A DNA stretch of 64,000 bases from Burkholderiaceae bacterium (GCA_030695205.1 JAUYTN010000059.1:1-64000); one strand, 5' to 3'. Counted from the stretch's first letter, positions 50,816 through 60,217 are shown. The notes: generated by a model not told the origin, from the sequence alone. A program made the numbers and translations.

Positions 50816-51360
50816 TGGCGGGCCAACGCAAGGCGTCGGCGGGGCTGACGTTCGCCAGATCCAAGGGGGCTGGGCTGTGGCCGTGGCTGGTGTGGGCGGG
50901 CATTGTGCTGGTGCTGGACCAGTTCACCAAGACCCTGATCCTGGGCCACTACCAGCTTGGCGACAGCACCCCGGTCACATCGTTTTTCAACATCGTGCGG
51001 GTGCACAACCCGGGTGCGGCGTTTTCATTCCTGGCAGACGCCGGTGGCTGGCAGCGCTGGTTCTTCACAGGCATTGGCCTGTTGGCTGCTGTATTCATGG
51101 TCTGGATGCTGCACAAGCACCCCGGTGAAAAGTTGTTTTCGTTTGCGGTGAGCAGCCTGCTCGGTGGTGCGCTGGGCAACGTCATCGACAGGCTGTTGCA
51201 TGGCTACGTGGTGGACATGTTGGATGTGCACGGCCACTGGCTGCGGCCGGTGTTTGCCAGCGGGCACTTCCCTGCGTTCAACCTGGCCGATGCCGCCATC
51301 ACTCTGGGGGCCATCTGCCTCATCCTCGATGAAATTCTGAGGGTTCGCCGCTCCCGCTGA
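50815..51360 (+). CDS. lspA: Signal peptidase II (lipoprotein signal peptidase)
   Basis: A 181-residue inner-membrane aspartyl protease that cleaves prolipoproteins after lipid attachment. Four membrane helices are visible. The catalytic aspartates sit in [16 protein letters not shown] and [20 protein letters not shown] and [11 protein letters not shown] are further signatures. It would process the two lipoproteins of this window. The ATG overlaps the ileS stop (TGATG). Confidence 0.95.
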   Translation: MAGQRKASAGLTFARSKGAGLWPWLVWAGIVLVLDQFTKTLILGHYQLGDSTPVTSFFNIVRVHNPGAAFSFLADAGGWQRWFFTGIGLLAAVFMVWMLHKHPGEKLFSFAVSSLLGGALGNVIDRLLHGYVVDMLDVHGHWLRPVFASGHFPAFNLADAAITLGAICLILDEILRVRRSR

Positions 51361-51398
51361 GCGGCGCCGTCGCCTGGCACCGACAGGCGCAGCGCCCA

Positions 51399-51423
51399 GA
51401 AAAAAGGCCTGCAATGCAGGCCT
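51399..51423 (-). terminator. Intrinsic terminator after the DUF465 gene
   Basis: Arms AGGCCTGC and GCAGGCCT around AAT, followed on the minus strand by a run of T (AAAAAA on plus at 51399-51404). It ends the DUF465 gene and lies in the convergent gap with lspA. Confidence 0.8.
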
Positions 51424-51473
51424 GGAGGGTCAGTGGGAACTGGCTGCTTGTGCCACTGCCCCGTCAGTGGGCA

Positions 51474-51692
51474 TCAGGCAGCGGCCAGCTTGCGCAGGTG
51501 CTGGTACAGATCGTCCTTGAGTGCCAGCTTTTCTTTCTTGAGGGTCTCGATTTCAAAGGCGGTACCCGGTTCAATGTGGGACTCCATGTTCTTGATTTTC
51601 TGGTCCAGCTCGTTGTGCTTGTCAAAGAGGCGGGTGAAATGGGCGTCGTTGCCTTTGAGGCTGCTGATGAGCTCGCGGTACTCTGGAAACAT
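51474..51692 (-). CDS. DUF465 (YdcH) family small protein
   Basis: A 72-residue, highly charged helical protein: MFPEYRELISSLKGNDAHFT, then RLFDKHNELDQKIKNMESHI, ending DLYQHLRKLAAA. The FxxLFDKHNELDxxI pattern marks DUF465/YdcH. Two heptad-like helices suggest a coiled-coil hairpin. Function is unknown. AGGAGA precedes the ATG. Confidence 0.88.
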   Translation of the reverse strand: MFPEYRELISSLKGNDAHFTRLFDKHNELDQKIKNMESHIEPGTAFEIETLKKEKLALKDDLYQHLRKLAAA

Positions 51693-51740
51693 AGGCTCTC
51701 CTGGTGGTCAAATGTGCCCCCACCGGTTGCGGGGGAATGC

Positions 51741-54062
51741 CTATTGTCCAACAGAAACTGACGCCCACTGCACACCACCCTGTTGTCTGGCTGCATCCAG
51801 CCAACGCTCCAGCTCGGCAAGTGGCATGGGCCTTGCCGTCAGGAACCCCTGAATTTTCACGACCCCAAGTGCCACCAGCTGCTCCAGCTGGCGCGGCGAA
51901 TCCACCCCCTCGGCCACCACGTCCATGTGCAGCGCCTGGGCCAAGGCGATGACCGACTTGACCATGACCTGGTCGCCCCGGTCCAGCGGAAGCACAAAGC
52001 TGCGGTCAATCTTGATGGTGTGTATCGGCAGGGTCTGCAGCCGGTGCAGCGACGACTGGCCTGTGCCAAAGTCATCCAGCAAGAACTGGTAGCCCAGCCC
52101 GTGCAAGGCGCGCAAGGTGGCCAGCATGGTGTGGGTGGGCTCGCCCACCATGCTCTCGGTAATTTCCAGCCGGATGGCCGACACCGGCAGGCCATAGGCG
52201 GTCACCACCGCAGGCACCTCGCGCAGCAGGTCGGACTCTGAAAACTGCCGAACCGACAGATTCACACTGCAGGTCAGGTCGTGACCCTGCGCCCTGAGCC
52301 TGGCCAGCCCCGCACAACTGCGGTGGAGCACCTGCATGCCCAGCCGCCCGATGAGGCCACCCTCTTCCGCCAGCGGAATAAACTCAGCCGGAGAGATGGC
52401 CTGGCCGTCCAAAGTCCAGCGCGCCAGCGCCTCCATGCCCACCGCCTGGTGGCTGAGGACATCCACCACCGGCTGAAAGGCCACCTCCAGCCCATCGGCA
52501 TCCAGGGTGCGGCGCAGCGCCTGCAGCAGGCGCGAGCGCCGCTCGGCCTCGCGCAGCAGCGGCACATCAAACACCACCACGGTGTCGCGCCCGTTGCGCT
52601 TGGCCTGGTGCATGGCCAGATCGGCATGGCGCAACAGGTCTGACGGGGTATGGGCCACATCGGAAAACGCCAGCCCCATGGAGGCCGTGGTAGCCACCGA
52701 CACCGCGCCGCGCTGCATGGGGACGCGCACAGCCTCCAGTACACGGTGTGCCAGCTGCACAAAGGGCTCTCGCTCCAGCCCCTGCAGCAGCAGCGCAAAC
52801 TCGTCGCCACCGGTGCGGGCCAACACATCCCCGGGGCGCACCGAATGGCCCAGCTGGCGGGCAACATGGCGCAGCAGGTCATCGCCCAGTCCGTGGTCAA
52901 ACCCGTCGTTGATGGTCTTGAAGTGGTCCAGGTTGAGCAGCACCAGGCAGACGAGGGCCTGCCGCTTGTCCCCCGCCACCAGACCCAACCCCAGCAAGCG
53001 CTGCTCCAGGCCAGCGCGGTTGAGCAGCCCGGTCAGCATGTCGTGCACCGCCGAGTGCTGGGCGTGCTGGGTGGTCTGTTGCACCAACTGGTTGAGCGAG
53101 TGCTCCAGCGCACCGATTTCATCGGCCTGATCGGCGGGCCACGCCACCGTGCGCGATGGGTCGCGGCGCTGGTCATTGGCCAGTTTCACGCCATAGCGCA
53201 AGCGGCGCACCACCCGGTGCATGACCAGCGCGTACACACCGCCCACCGCCAGCCCCGCAATCAGCACCAACCCAAGCGCCAGCCAGGCCATGATGGTGGT
53301 GCGATGCAGCGAAGCGTCGGACCGGTGAACAATTTGAAGAGTGCCGCCCAGACCTGGTACCGCAGCCTCGGCCGACCAGGCACCGGCAGACACCGTCCAT
53401 TGGTCCGGCAGCAAAGGGGGGCGCTGCAGCAATCCGGCTGGCACCCCGGTGAACGCCTGGGCCTCCTCGAAGTAGCTGCCCGCCATCGACCGCGCAAACA
53501 GCATGCAGCCTTGTGGCTCACCCTGGCCCGACGTAGGCAACACGGGCGATTGCGCCAGCATCCACGCCTGCGGGCCCACCCACACCATGCGGTTGCGGGG
53601 CCCGCTGCAGTCGGCCAGGAGCGACAGGGTAGCTGCCCACTCGTCGGGCAAATCCGACAGCAGCTGGCCTGAGGACACTTGTCGGGCAGCCACCACCTGA
53701 CCCGTGCGGTCAAACAACACCACCGCCTGCACCCGCAAATTGCGCAGGGATGACAGGGTGAAGTTGTCGTCCATGTAGGTGGACTCATGCCCCTGGGCGG
53801 CCCGGTGGGTGTCGTCCCACAACGCATAGTCCTGGACCATTTCGCCCATGGACTGCATGTCGCTGAGCATCACCGCCTGCACGCGGTCGAGTTCGTTGTG
53901 TGCCTGCTGGCGCTCGAAGGCATCGAACAGGTGCGTGAGCACACCGAAAATCACGCCCGCCACCCCCACACTGGCCACCCCAAGCAGCACCAGCACCCGC
54001 ACGGCCAGCCAGCGGCCCAGCGGTGCGGTCACGGTTGGCAGGGGCTGGGCCTGGGGTGTCAT
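51741..54062 (-). CDS. CHASE4-GGDEF-EAL protein (c-di-GMP synthesis and breakdown)
   Basis: A 773-residue membrane signalling protein. A first helix (WLAVRVLVLLGVASVGVAG) and a second (about 250-275, including LALGLVLIAGLAVGGVYALV) flank a periplasmic CHASE4-like sensor (QSMGEMVQDYALWDDTHRAA). The GGDEF domain has an intact active site (ARTGGDEFALLL) and, five residues upstream, an inhibitory I-site RPGD. The EAL domain has MEALARW, LDDFGTGQSS and KIDRSF. Both activities look intact, so the sensor may decide the direction. It overlaps the quinone oxidoreductase stop codon by 4 bp. Confidence 0.92.
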   Translation of the reverse strand: MTPQAQPLPTVTAPLGRWLAVRVLVLLGVASVGVAGVIFGVLTHLFDAFERQQAHNELDRVQAVMLSDMQSMGEMVQDYALWDDTHRAAQGHESTYMDDNFTLSSLRNLRVQAVVLFDRTGQVVAARQVSSGQLLSDLPDEWAATLSLLADCSGPRNRMVWVGPQAWMLAQSPVLPTSGQGEPQGCMLFARSMAGSYFEEAQAFTGVPAGLLQRPPLLPDQWTVSAGAWSAEAAVPGLGGTLQIVHRSDASLHRTTIMAWLALGLVLIAGLAVGGVYALVMHRVVRRLRYGVKLANDQRRDPSRTVAWPADQADEIGALEHSLNQLVQQTTQHAQHSAVHDMLTGLLNRAGLEQRLLGLGLVAGDKRQALVCLVLLNLDHFKTINDGFDHGLGDDLLRHVARQLGHSVRPGDVLARTGGDEFALLLQGLEREPFVQLAHRVLEAVRVPMQRGAVSVATTASMGLAFSDVAHTPSDLLRHADLAMHQAKRNGRDTVVVFDVPLLREAERRSRLLQALRRTLDADGLEVAFQPVVDVLSHQAVGMEALARWTLDGQAISPAEFIPLAEEGGLIGRLGMQVLHRSCAGLARLRAQGHDLTCSVNLSVRQFSESDLLREVPAVVTAYGLPVSAIRLEITESMVGEPTHTMLATLRALHGLGYQFLLDDFGTGQSSLHRLQTLPIHTIKIDRSFVLPLDRGDQVMVKSVIALAQALHMDVVAEGVDSPRQLEQLVALGVVKIQGFLTARPMPLAELERWLDAARQQGGVQWASVSVGQ

Positions 54063-55048
54063 GGCAGCAAAACGGTGCAGCCAGTGGTTGCGCGGGCTTC
54101 CAGGCTGCGGTGCGCGGCCTGGACATCGGCCAGGGCAAAGCGCTGGTCAATGTGGATGGTGACTGCGCCGCTGCCCACCACCTCAAACAGCTCATCGGCC
54201 ATGGCCTGCGTGCGCTCGCGGCTGGTGATGTGGCTGAACAGCGTCTGGCGGGTGACGTACAACGAACCTTTGGGCCCCAGCGCCCCGGGTGCAAACGGTG
54301 GCACGGGGCCAGAGGCATTGCCAAAGCTCACCATCAGCCCGAAAGGGCGCAAACAGTCCAGCGAACCGTCCCAGGTGTCTTTGCCCACGCTGTCGTACAC
54401 CACCTTCACGCCCTGGCCGTCGGTGATGTCCTTCACCCGCTGCACAAACTGCTCAGATCTGTAGTTGATAGCAAACTCTGCACCATTGGCAAGCGCCAAA
54501 CGGCATTTTTCCTCAGAACCTGCGGTGGCAATCACCCGCAGTCCCAAGGCCTTGGCCCACTGGCAGGCAATGAGGCCCACGCCGCCTGCCGCGGCATGAA
54601 AGAGCACAAAGTCGCCAGGCTCCAGACCCTCCACCGGCCGACAGCGCTTGAGCAGGTACTGAGCCGTCAGCCCCTTGAGCATCATGGCTGCGCCGGTCTC
54701 GAAACCGATGGCGTCGGGCAGGCGGCACACGTTCATGGCGGGCATCACCCGGCGCTGGCAGTAGCTGCCAGGCGGGTTGGCTGCATAGGCCACCCGGTCA
54801 CCCACAGCGAGGTGGGTCACGCCCTCACCCACCGCCTCGACCACACCAGCCCCTTCCATGCCCAGCTGCAGCGGCAGGGGGTACAGGCCAGTGCGCTGGT
54901 ACACGTCAATGAAGTTCAGGCCAATGGCGCGGTGCTCAATGCGGACCTGGCCGGGGCCGGGTTCGCCCACCGACACGGAGACCAGGGCCATGCACTCGGG
55001 GCCACCCGGCTGCTGAATCTGAATGGCCAGTGACGTGAGATCTGTCAT
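54059..55048 (-). CDS. NADPH:quinone oxidoreductase (QorA/zeta-crystallin type)
   Basis: A 329-residue medium-chain dehydrogenase/reductase without the zinc ligands. It has HRAIGLNFIDVYQRTGLYP, the NADPH-binding HAAAGGVGLIACQWAKALGL, and VVYDSVGKDTWDGSLDCLRP with LMVSFGNASG. These match QorA. The ATG at 55046-55048 follows a leader with GGAG-like TCAGGAGT. The region 54465-54512 is strikingly A/T-rich and repeat-like, yet encodes family-conserved residues (see findings). It overlaps the GGDEF/EAL gene start. Confidence 0.9.
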   Translation of the reverse strand: MTDLTSLAIQIQQPGGPECMALVSVSVGEPGPGQVRIEHRAIGLNFIDVYQRTGLYPLPLQLGMEGAGVVEAVGEGVTHLAVGDRVAYAANPPGSYCQRRVMPAMNVCRLPDAIGFETGAAMMLKGLTAQYLLKRCRPVEGLEPGDFVLFHAAAGGVGLIACQWAKALGLRVIATAGSEEKCRLALANGAEFAINYRSEQFVQRVKDITDGQGVKVVYDSVGKDTWDGSLDCLRPFGLMVSFGNASGPVPPFAPGALGPKGSLYVTRQTLFSHITSRERTQAMADELFEVVGSGAVTIHIDQRFALADVQAAHRSLEARATTGCTVLLP

Positions 55049-55183
55049 GCGTGTGACTCCTGTCGGGCAAAAAAAATGGGGGATAGAAAAAAAGGAGGCG
55101 CGCCAGTATGCCGCAAGCCCTGGGTGACAGGCAGCCGACGAACCATGGCGTACAGTGCCCAACCCGCCGCCATCACCCGTGAC

Positions 55184-56098
55184 ATGACCCAAGCCCTAAC
55201 CGCCCGCACCGCCTTGCTGCTGACCATTCCGCCCCTGCTGTGGGCGGGCAATGCGGTGGTGGGCCGCCTGATGACCGACACGGTGCCGCCCATTACCTTC
55301 AACCTGCTGCGCTGGTGCCTGGCACTGGTGCTGTTGCTGCCGCTGGCGGCGTGGGTGCTCAAGCCCGGCAGCCCGCTGTGGACGCACTGGCGGCGGCTGG
55401 CGGTACTGGGACTGCTGGGCATGGGTTGCTACAACGCTTTGCAATACATGGCCCTGACCACGTCGTCGCCGCTGAACGTGACGCTGGTGGCAGCCAGCAC
55501 CCCCATCTTTATGCTGGGGCTGGGACGGCTGTTGTTTGGGGCGCAGATATCGCGCCAGCAGTGGTGGGGGGTGGCTTTGTCTGGCGCCGGGGTGGTGACA
55601 GTGCTCACCCGGGGGGACTGGTCGCAGCTGCTGGCCCTGCGCCCTGTGCCCGGCGACCTGCTCATGCTGCTGGCCACCGCCGCCTGGAGCCTGTACAGCT
55701 GGCTGCTGACCCGCCCGCCCGCCAACCAGCCCGATCCGCCCGCCCTGCGCGGCGACTGGGCTGGCTGGCTCATGGCGCAAATGGTGCCTGGGCTGATGTG
55801 GTCAGCCCTGTTCACCGGCATGGAGTGGGGGCTGTCACCGGGCGCACAGATCACCTGGGGTTGGCCGCTGGCGGTGGCGTTGGTGTATGTGGCGCTGGGG
55901 CCATCGCTGCTGGCCTACTACTGCTGGGGGCGGGGTGTGGCGGCTGCGGGGCCACAAATGGCGGGGTTTTTCATCAACCTCACGCCGCTGTTTGCGGCCG
56001 TGCTGTCGGCAGCGGTGCTGGGTGAGCTGCCGCAAGCCTTCCACGGGGTGGCATTTGCGCTCATCGTCGGTGGCATCGTCATGGCGTCGCGGCGCTGA
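55184..56098 (+). CDS. EamA/DMT-family transporter
   Basis: A 304-residue inner-membrane protein of the drug/metabolite transporter superfamily, with ten predicted helices in two EamA repeats. TIPPLLWAGNAVVGRLMTDT begins the first and LLMLLATAAWSLYSWLLTRP the second. Substrate is unknown. The ATG at 55184 begins just before helix 1 and is preferred; Mets at 55145 and 55076 are in frame but add a polar stretch without similarity. It is divergent from the quinone oxidoreductase gene. Confidence 0.85.
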   Translation: MTQALTARTALLLTIPPLLWAGNAVVGRLMTDTVPPITFNLLRWCLALVLLLPLAAWVLKPGSPLWTHWRRLAVLGLLGMGCYNALQYMALTTSSPLNVTLVAASTPIFMLGLGRLLFGAQISRQQWWGVALSGAGVVTVLTRGDWSQLLALRPVPGDLLMLLATAAWSLYSWLLTRPPANQPDPPALRGDWAGWLMAQMVPGLMWSALFTGMEWGLSPGAQITWGWPLAVALVYVALGPSLLAYYCWGRGVAAAGPQMAGFFINLTPLFAAVLSAAVLGELPQAFHGVAFALIVGGIVMASRR

Positions 56099-56195
56099 AC
56101 AGACAGCGACGGCACCGGGCGCATTTCCAGTCACCGCTGGCTTGCCCACGGTGCGCGGCGGGGGTCATTGGTGCCACAGATACAATCTCGCTCCC

Positions 56196-56549
56196 ATGCG
56201 CCGCTGGCTGATTGCTGTTTTTGCCTTGCACTTCTTCGTGAATGTGGGTGCTTTCGTGTTCGGACACACCAGCTTGCATATGCCGATCCAGGGCGCTGGC
56301 ATCCACTCGGATGCGTCAGCCGGGCTCGGCACCGCCCACCCACACTCGGTGGATCAGGCGAACACCATGCCCGAGCACGGGCTGACCGACGCTCAGCCCG
56401 ACCTCCCAGACCTCATCAAGCCCGTCGTTGTGGTTTTGGATGCACCCATGGCCCTCCCTACGCCAGCCGATGTGCACATCGTCACCCCCAGTTCGCCCGT
56501 ATTGGACGGCTTGCAGCGCCCACCGCGCAGTACTGCCCGATTTGTCTGA
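56196..56549 (+). CDS. Hypothetical secreted or membrane-anchored small protein
   Basis: A 117-residue protein starting MRRWLIAVFALHFFVNVGAF, a probable signal peptide or single helix, followed by a polar, His- and Pro-containing domain (HTSLHMPIQGAGIHSDASAG). I do not recognise the family. A TACAAT hexamer lies 10 bp before the ATG, similar to the hemA arrangement. The tail ends RPPRSTARFV. The product may bind metal through its scattered His residues, but that is speculation. Confidence 0.5.
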   Translation: MRRWLIAVFALHFFVNVGAFVFGHTSLHMPIQGAGIHSDASAGLGTAHPHSVDQANTMPEHGLTDAQPDLPDLIKPVVVVLDAPMALPTPADVHIVTPSSPVLDGLQRPPRSTARFV

Positions 56550-56702
56550 CCAAGCGCCATCCCCCTGGCGGTGCGGCGGCGGCAACATTGCCCCAGCGGT
56601 GCATCAGCGGTCCGGCACCACGGGCCGCCTGGCCCGCGCCTTGCATGTACCCGACGCAACGCATACACCCGCCAACCCACCTGTCCGTACACATATTTCC
56701 CA

Positions 56703-56785
56703 TGAGCCGCTACTCCCAAGATGCACACTTTGGCACCCAGACCCCCTCCAGCCATGGCTGCGGGGCCGTTGGGTGTGACCAATGA
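56703..56785 (+). CDS. Possible 27-residue leader peptide coupled to uppP
   Basis: ATG at 56703 opens [20 protein letters not shown], ending GAVGCDQ, with the stop TGA overlapping the uppP ATG as ATGA. No Shine-Dalgarno was found, so translation is doubtful. It is listed because overlap of this exact form is used for coupling in several genes of this window. The rest of the 232-bp gap before uppP holds no recognised feature. Confidence 0.25.
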
Positions 56786-57621
56786 GCGCCGGGCCCGGGT
56801 GGATTGAAGCCGCCTTTCTCGGTCTGATTCAAGGCCTGACCGAGTTCTTGCCGGTGTCGTCCAGCGCGCATTTGCGCATCATTGGGCCACTGCTGCCATC
56901 GGGTGTGGACCCCGGTGCTGCCTTCACGGCCATCACCCAGATTGGCACCGAGGCGGCGGTGCTGCTGTACTTCAGGCACGACATCTGGCGCATGGCCAAG
57001 GCGTGGGCGCAATCGGTGGTCAGCCCGCAGTGGCGCTCTGACCCCGATGCCCGCATGGGCTGGCTGATTCTGGTGGGCACTTTGCCGATTGCGCTGCTGG
57101 GCCTGCTGTTCAAAGATGCCATTGAATCGTCCCTGCGCAACCTCTACATCACAGCAGCGATGCTGGTGGGCTTCGCGCTGGTGCTGGCCTATGCCGATCG
57201 GGCGGGTGCCAAACAGCGCACGCTCGACCAGCTCAGTTGGCGCGACGGCATTCTGTTTGGTTTTGCGCAGGCCATGGCGCTGATACCCGGCGTGTCCCGC
57301 TCTGGCGGCACCATCACCGCAGGGCTTCTGATGGGCTACACCCGGGAGGCGGCGGCTCGGTACTCGTTCCTGCTGGCCATCCCGGCGGTGCTGGCATCGG
57401 GGGCTTACCAACTCGTGCGCACCTGGGGTCAACCCAGTGCGGTGGCGCCTGGCCCCACGGCCCTGGCCACATTGGTCGCGTTTGTGGTCGGGTACGGCGT
57501 GATTGTGGTGTTTTTGCGCCTGGTGTCGTCTCGGGGCTACATGCCCTTTGTGCTGTACCGCATCGCACTCGGCGCTGCGGTAATCGTCTTGTTGAGTGCA
57601 GGTGTATTGACCCCGCTTTGA
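56782..57621 (+). CDS. uppP: Undecaprenyl-diphosphatase
   Basis: A 279-residue inner-membrane phosphatase that recycles undecaprenyl pyrophosphate for cell-wall synthesis; it also gives bacitracin resistance. The conserved blocks [18 protein letters not shown] and [17 protein letters not shown] are intact. Eight or so hydrophobic helices are visible. The start ATG overlaps the stop of a short upstream frame. The CNNM gene follows after 24 bp. Confidence 0.94.
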   Translation: MSAGPGWIEAAFLGLIQGLTEFLPVSSSAHLRIIGPLLPSGVDPGAAFTAITQIGTEAAVLLYFRHDIWRMAKAWAQSVVSPQWRSDPDARMGWLILVGTLPIALLGLLFKDAIESSLRNLYITAAMLVGFALVLAYADRAGAKQRTLDQLSWRDGILFGFAQAMALIPGVSRSGGTITAGLLMGYTREAAARYSFLLAIPAVLASGAYQLVRTWGQPSAVAPGPTALATLVAFVVGYGVIVVFLRLVSSRGYMPFVLYRIALGAAVIVLLSAGVLTPL

Positions 57622-57645
57622 TCCATTCACTTTTTTGAAAACGTC

Positions 57646-58974
57646 ATGGAAATCTTCATACTGATCGCGCTGATTCTGCTCAATGGCTTGTTTGCCATGT
57701 CAGAGTTGGCGCTGGTGTCGGCCCGCAAAGTGCGGCTGCAAAAGCTCATCGACGAGGGTGACAAATCGGCCCAGGCTGCCGTCACACTGGGCGAGGACCC
57801 CACCCGGTTTTTGTCCACCATCCAGATCGGCATCACGTCCATCGGTGTGCTCAACGGTATCGTGGGTGAAGCGGCACTGGCCGCGCCGCTGTCCATCTGG
57901 CTGACGTCTGTCGGCGTGCCCGACCCGTATGACAACTATCTGGCCACCGGGTTGGTGGTGGTGACCATCACGTACTTTTCCATTGTGGTGGGTGAACTGG
58001 TGCCCAAGCGCATCGGCCAGTCGCACCCCGAAACCCTGGCACGGCTGGTGGCCCGGCCCATCAACTGGTTGGCCATTGCCACCAAGCCTTTTGTGTTGCT
58101 GCTGTCGGTGTCCACCCGCGGGCTGCTCAAGCTGCTGGGCGTGAAAGAGTCCAACGCCAATGCCGTGACGGAAGAAGAAATCCACGCCATGCTGGCCGAA
58201 GGCACCACCTCTGGTGTGATCGAGTCGCACGAGCACACCATGCTGCGCAATGTATTCCGCCTGGACGACCGCCAGATCAGCTCGCTGATGGTGCCGCGCA
58301 GTGACGTGGTGCTGCTGGACCTGGAAATGCCGTTTGAGGTGAACATGGCCCGCATCGAGGCATCGGACCATGCCCGGTTTCCGGTGGTGGAGGGCGACTG
58401 GGGGAAACTGGTGGGCGTGGTCAACGCCCGCAAGTGGCTGGCCACCGCCTTGCTGGGCCAACAGCGCGAGCTGACCGAGCAGGTGCTGCAAGAACCGCTG
58501 TACGTGCCCGAAACCATCACGGGCATGGAGCTGCTGGACAACTTTCGCCAGTCGGGCGTGCAAATGGCATTTGTCATCGATGAGTACGGCGAGGTGCAAG
58601 GCATCGTCACCCTCAAAGACCTCATCGAAGCCATCACCGGCGAGTTCAACCCCCGCGACCCCGAGACTTCGTGGGCCGTACAACGGGCGGATGGGAGCTG
58701 GCTGCTGGATGGCCACATTCCCGTGCCCGAGCTGAAAGACCGGCTGAACCTGGACACCGTGCCCGACGAAGAGCGTGGCCGCTACCACACCCTCAGCGGC
58801 ATGATGATGCTGCTCACTGGCCGCCTGCCCAAGGTGGCCGACACCGTCATCTGGGAAGACTGGCGACTGGAAATTGTGGACATGGATGGCCGGACCATTG
58901 ACAAGGTACTGGCCACCCGTACCGAGGCTGCACAAGCTGCGGATGCTGACCCAACCACCACCGAGCAGGCTTGA
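57646..58974 (+). CDS. CNNM/CorC-family transporter (hemolysin-like)
   Basis: A 442-residue membrane protein. A DUF21/CNNM transmembrane domain (MEIFILIALILLNGLFAMSE, then YNYLATGLVVV-like helices and GELVPKRIGQ) is followed by two CBS domains (MVPRSDVVLLDLEMPFE; FVIDEYGEVQGIVTLKDLIE) and a CorC_HlyC C-terminal domain (GELPKVADTV-like RLPKVADTVIWEDWRLEIVD). The family is linked to magnesium or cobalt efflux. It is probably cotranscribed with uppP upstream and overlaps the next gene by 4 bp. Confidence 0.92.
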   Translation: MEIFILIALILLNGLFAMSELALVSARKVRLQKLIDEGDKSAQAAVTLGEDPTRFLSTIQIGITSIGVLNGIVGEAALAAPLSIWLTSVGVPDPYDNYLATGLVVVTITYFSIVVGELVPKRIGQSHPETLARLVARPINWLAIATKPFVLLLSVSTRGLLKLLGVKESNANAVTEEEIHAMLAEGTTSGVIESHEHTMLRNVFRLDDRQISSLMVPRSDVVLLDLEMPFEVNMARIEASDHARFPVVEGDWGKLVGVVNARKWLATALLGQQRELTEQVLQEPLYVPETITGMELLDNFRQSGVQMAFVIDEYGEVQGIVTLKDLIEAITGEFNPRDPETSWAVQRADGSWLLDGHIPVPELKDRLNLDTVPDEERGRYHTLSGMMMLLTGRLPKVADTVIWEDWRLEIVDMDGRTIDKVLATRTEAAQAADADPTTTEQA

Positions 58975-59288
58975 CGAGCAGACCAGGCCAGACAGCCTTG
59001 GCACCCCGGCAAGGCTACTTCAGCGTGCGCTGGCATGGTCACATGCCGTGGCGGGTGTTCTTCTGGCGGGACCTGATGCTGCTGGGCACGCTGGCCAATG
59101 CATGCCTGGGGTTTTTGGCGCTGGTGATGCTGTCCAGCGGCGCCGATGTGCTCTGGGCGCTGGCCGTGCATTTCGCGCCACTGCCGTACAACCTGTTCAT
59201 GCTGGCGGTGGTGTGGCGCTGGCCTGGGCTACCGCCGACCTGGAAATGGGTGGCGGTGGTGTGGTTTGCGGTCATGCTGGTGATCTGA
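58971..59288 (+). CDS. Small hypothetical membrane protein
   Basis: A 105-residue protein with three likely helices (about residues 33-57, 62-80, 90-105) and a Trp-rich composition (VVWRWPGLPPTWKWVAVVWF). The start is TTG at 58971, overlapping the CNNM stop as TTGA; an internal ATG at 59043 (MPWRVFFWRDL) is an alternative. I do not recognise a named family. It probably belongs to the uppP-CNNM transcription unit. Confidence 0.6.
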   Translation: MTSRPGQTALAPRQGYFSVRWHGHMPWRVFFWRDLMLLGTLANACLGFLALVMLSSGADVLWALAVHFAPLPYNLFMLAVVWRWPGLPPTWKWVAVVWFAVMLVI

Positions 59289-59378
59289 AGCTACGAGCCG
59301 GGCACCACACCCAGCGACGACCCTTGTAGCCTGGTATGGCCTGGTCACCCGGACCAGCCTGCCACCGCCGCCCTACCC

Positions 59379-60215
59379 TCAGAAGGTGCCACCAAACGCC
59401 CCGCCATCGGCCAGCACGTTCTGCCCGGTGATATAGCCCGCGTGCATGCTGCACAAAAAGGCGCAGATGCGACCAAACTCGTCGGGTGTGCCGAAGCGAC
59501 GTGCCGGAATACCGTTGCGCCTGGCCTCCACCACGGCGTCCAAAGGCTGGCCGGTTTTGGTGGCTGCCCCTTGCAAGGTGGTGCGTAACCGATCGGTGTC
59601 GAAAGCACCTGGCAACAGGTTGTTGATGGTCACGCCGTGGGCGGCCAGGGTGGGGTTGCGGGCCACACCGGCCACGAAGCCCGTCAGCCCGCTGCGGGCC
59701 CCATTGCTCAGCCCCAGGATGTCGATGGGTGCCTTCACCGCGCTGCTGGTGATGTTGACGATGCGGCCAACGCCGCGCGCCGCCATGCCGTCCACCGTGG
59801 CTTTGATGAGTTCGATGGGGGTGAGCATGTTGGCGTCCACCGCCTTGAGCCAGGCCTCGCGGTCCCAGTCCCGAAAATCGCCAGGGGGTGGGCCACCGGC
59901 GTTGGTCACCACGATGTCAAAGGCTTTCCCCGGCCCACCATCCACTGCCAACGCTGCCTCACGGCCCTCGGGGGTGGTGATGTCGGCCGCCACCGTCAGC
60001 ACGGACGGGCCATGCAAGGGGTTGAGGCCCGATGGATTGCCCATGTCTGCCAGGTAGGCGCGCAGCCCCTGTGCCGCCTGCTCCAGGGCAGACTCGCCAC
60101 GTGCCACCAGCACCACATTCACCCCCTCCTGCGCCAGCGCCTGGGCGCAGCCCAGACCCAGCCCTTTGCTCGCGCCGCACACCAGCGCCCATTTGCCTGT
60201 CAGTCCCAAATCCAT
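59379..60215 (-). CDS. Short-chain dehydrogenase/reductase lacking the YxxxK motif
   Basis: A 278-residue SDR-fold protein. The nucleotide motif is ALVCGASKGLGLGCAQALAQ, with DITTPEG, VTNAGGPPPGDF and NITSSAVKA. Where the catalytic YxxxK belongs, the sequence is LGLSNGARSGLTG, so Tyr is replaced by Ser and Lys by Arg. I recall a subfamily with this change, so it need not be a decayed gene. The C-terminus FAFLCS-like ICAFLCSMHAGYITGQNVLA with DGGAFGG is normal. The ATG at 60215 lies 2 bp from the EamA stop upstream. Confidence 0.82.
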   Translation of the reverse strand: MDLGLTGKWALVCGASKGLGLGCAQALAQEGVNVVLVARGESALEQAAQGLRAYLADMGNPSGLNPLHGPSVLTVAADITTPEGREAALAVDGGPGKAFDIVVTNAGGPPPGDFRDWDREAWLKAVDANMLTPIELIKATVDGMAARGVGRIVNITSSAVKAPIDILGLSNGARSGLTGFVAGVARNPTLAAHGVTINNLLPGAFDTDRLRTTLQGAATKTGQPLDAVVEARRNGIPARRFGTPDEFGRICAFLCSMHAGYITGQNVLADGGAFGGTF

Positions 60216-60217
60216 GG

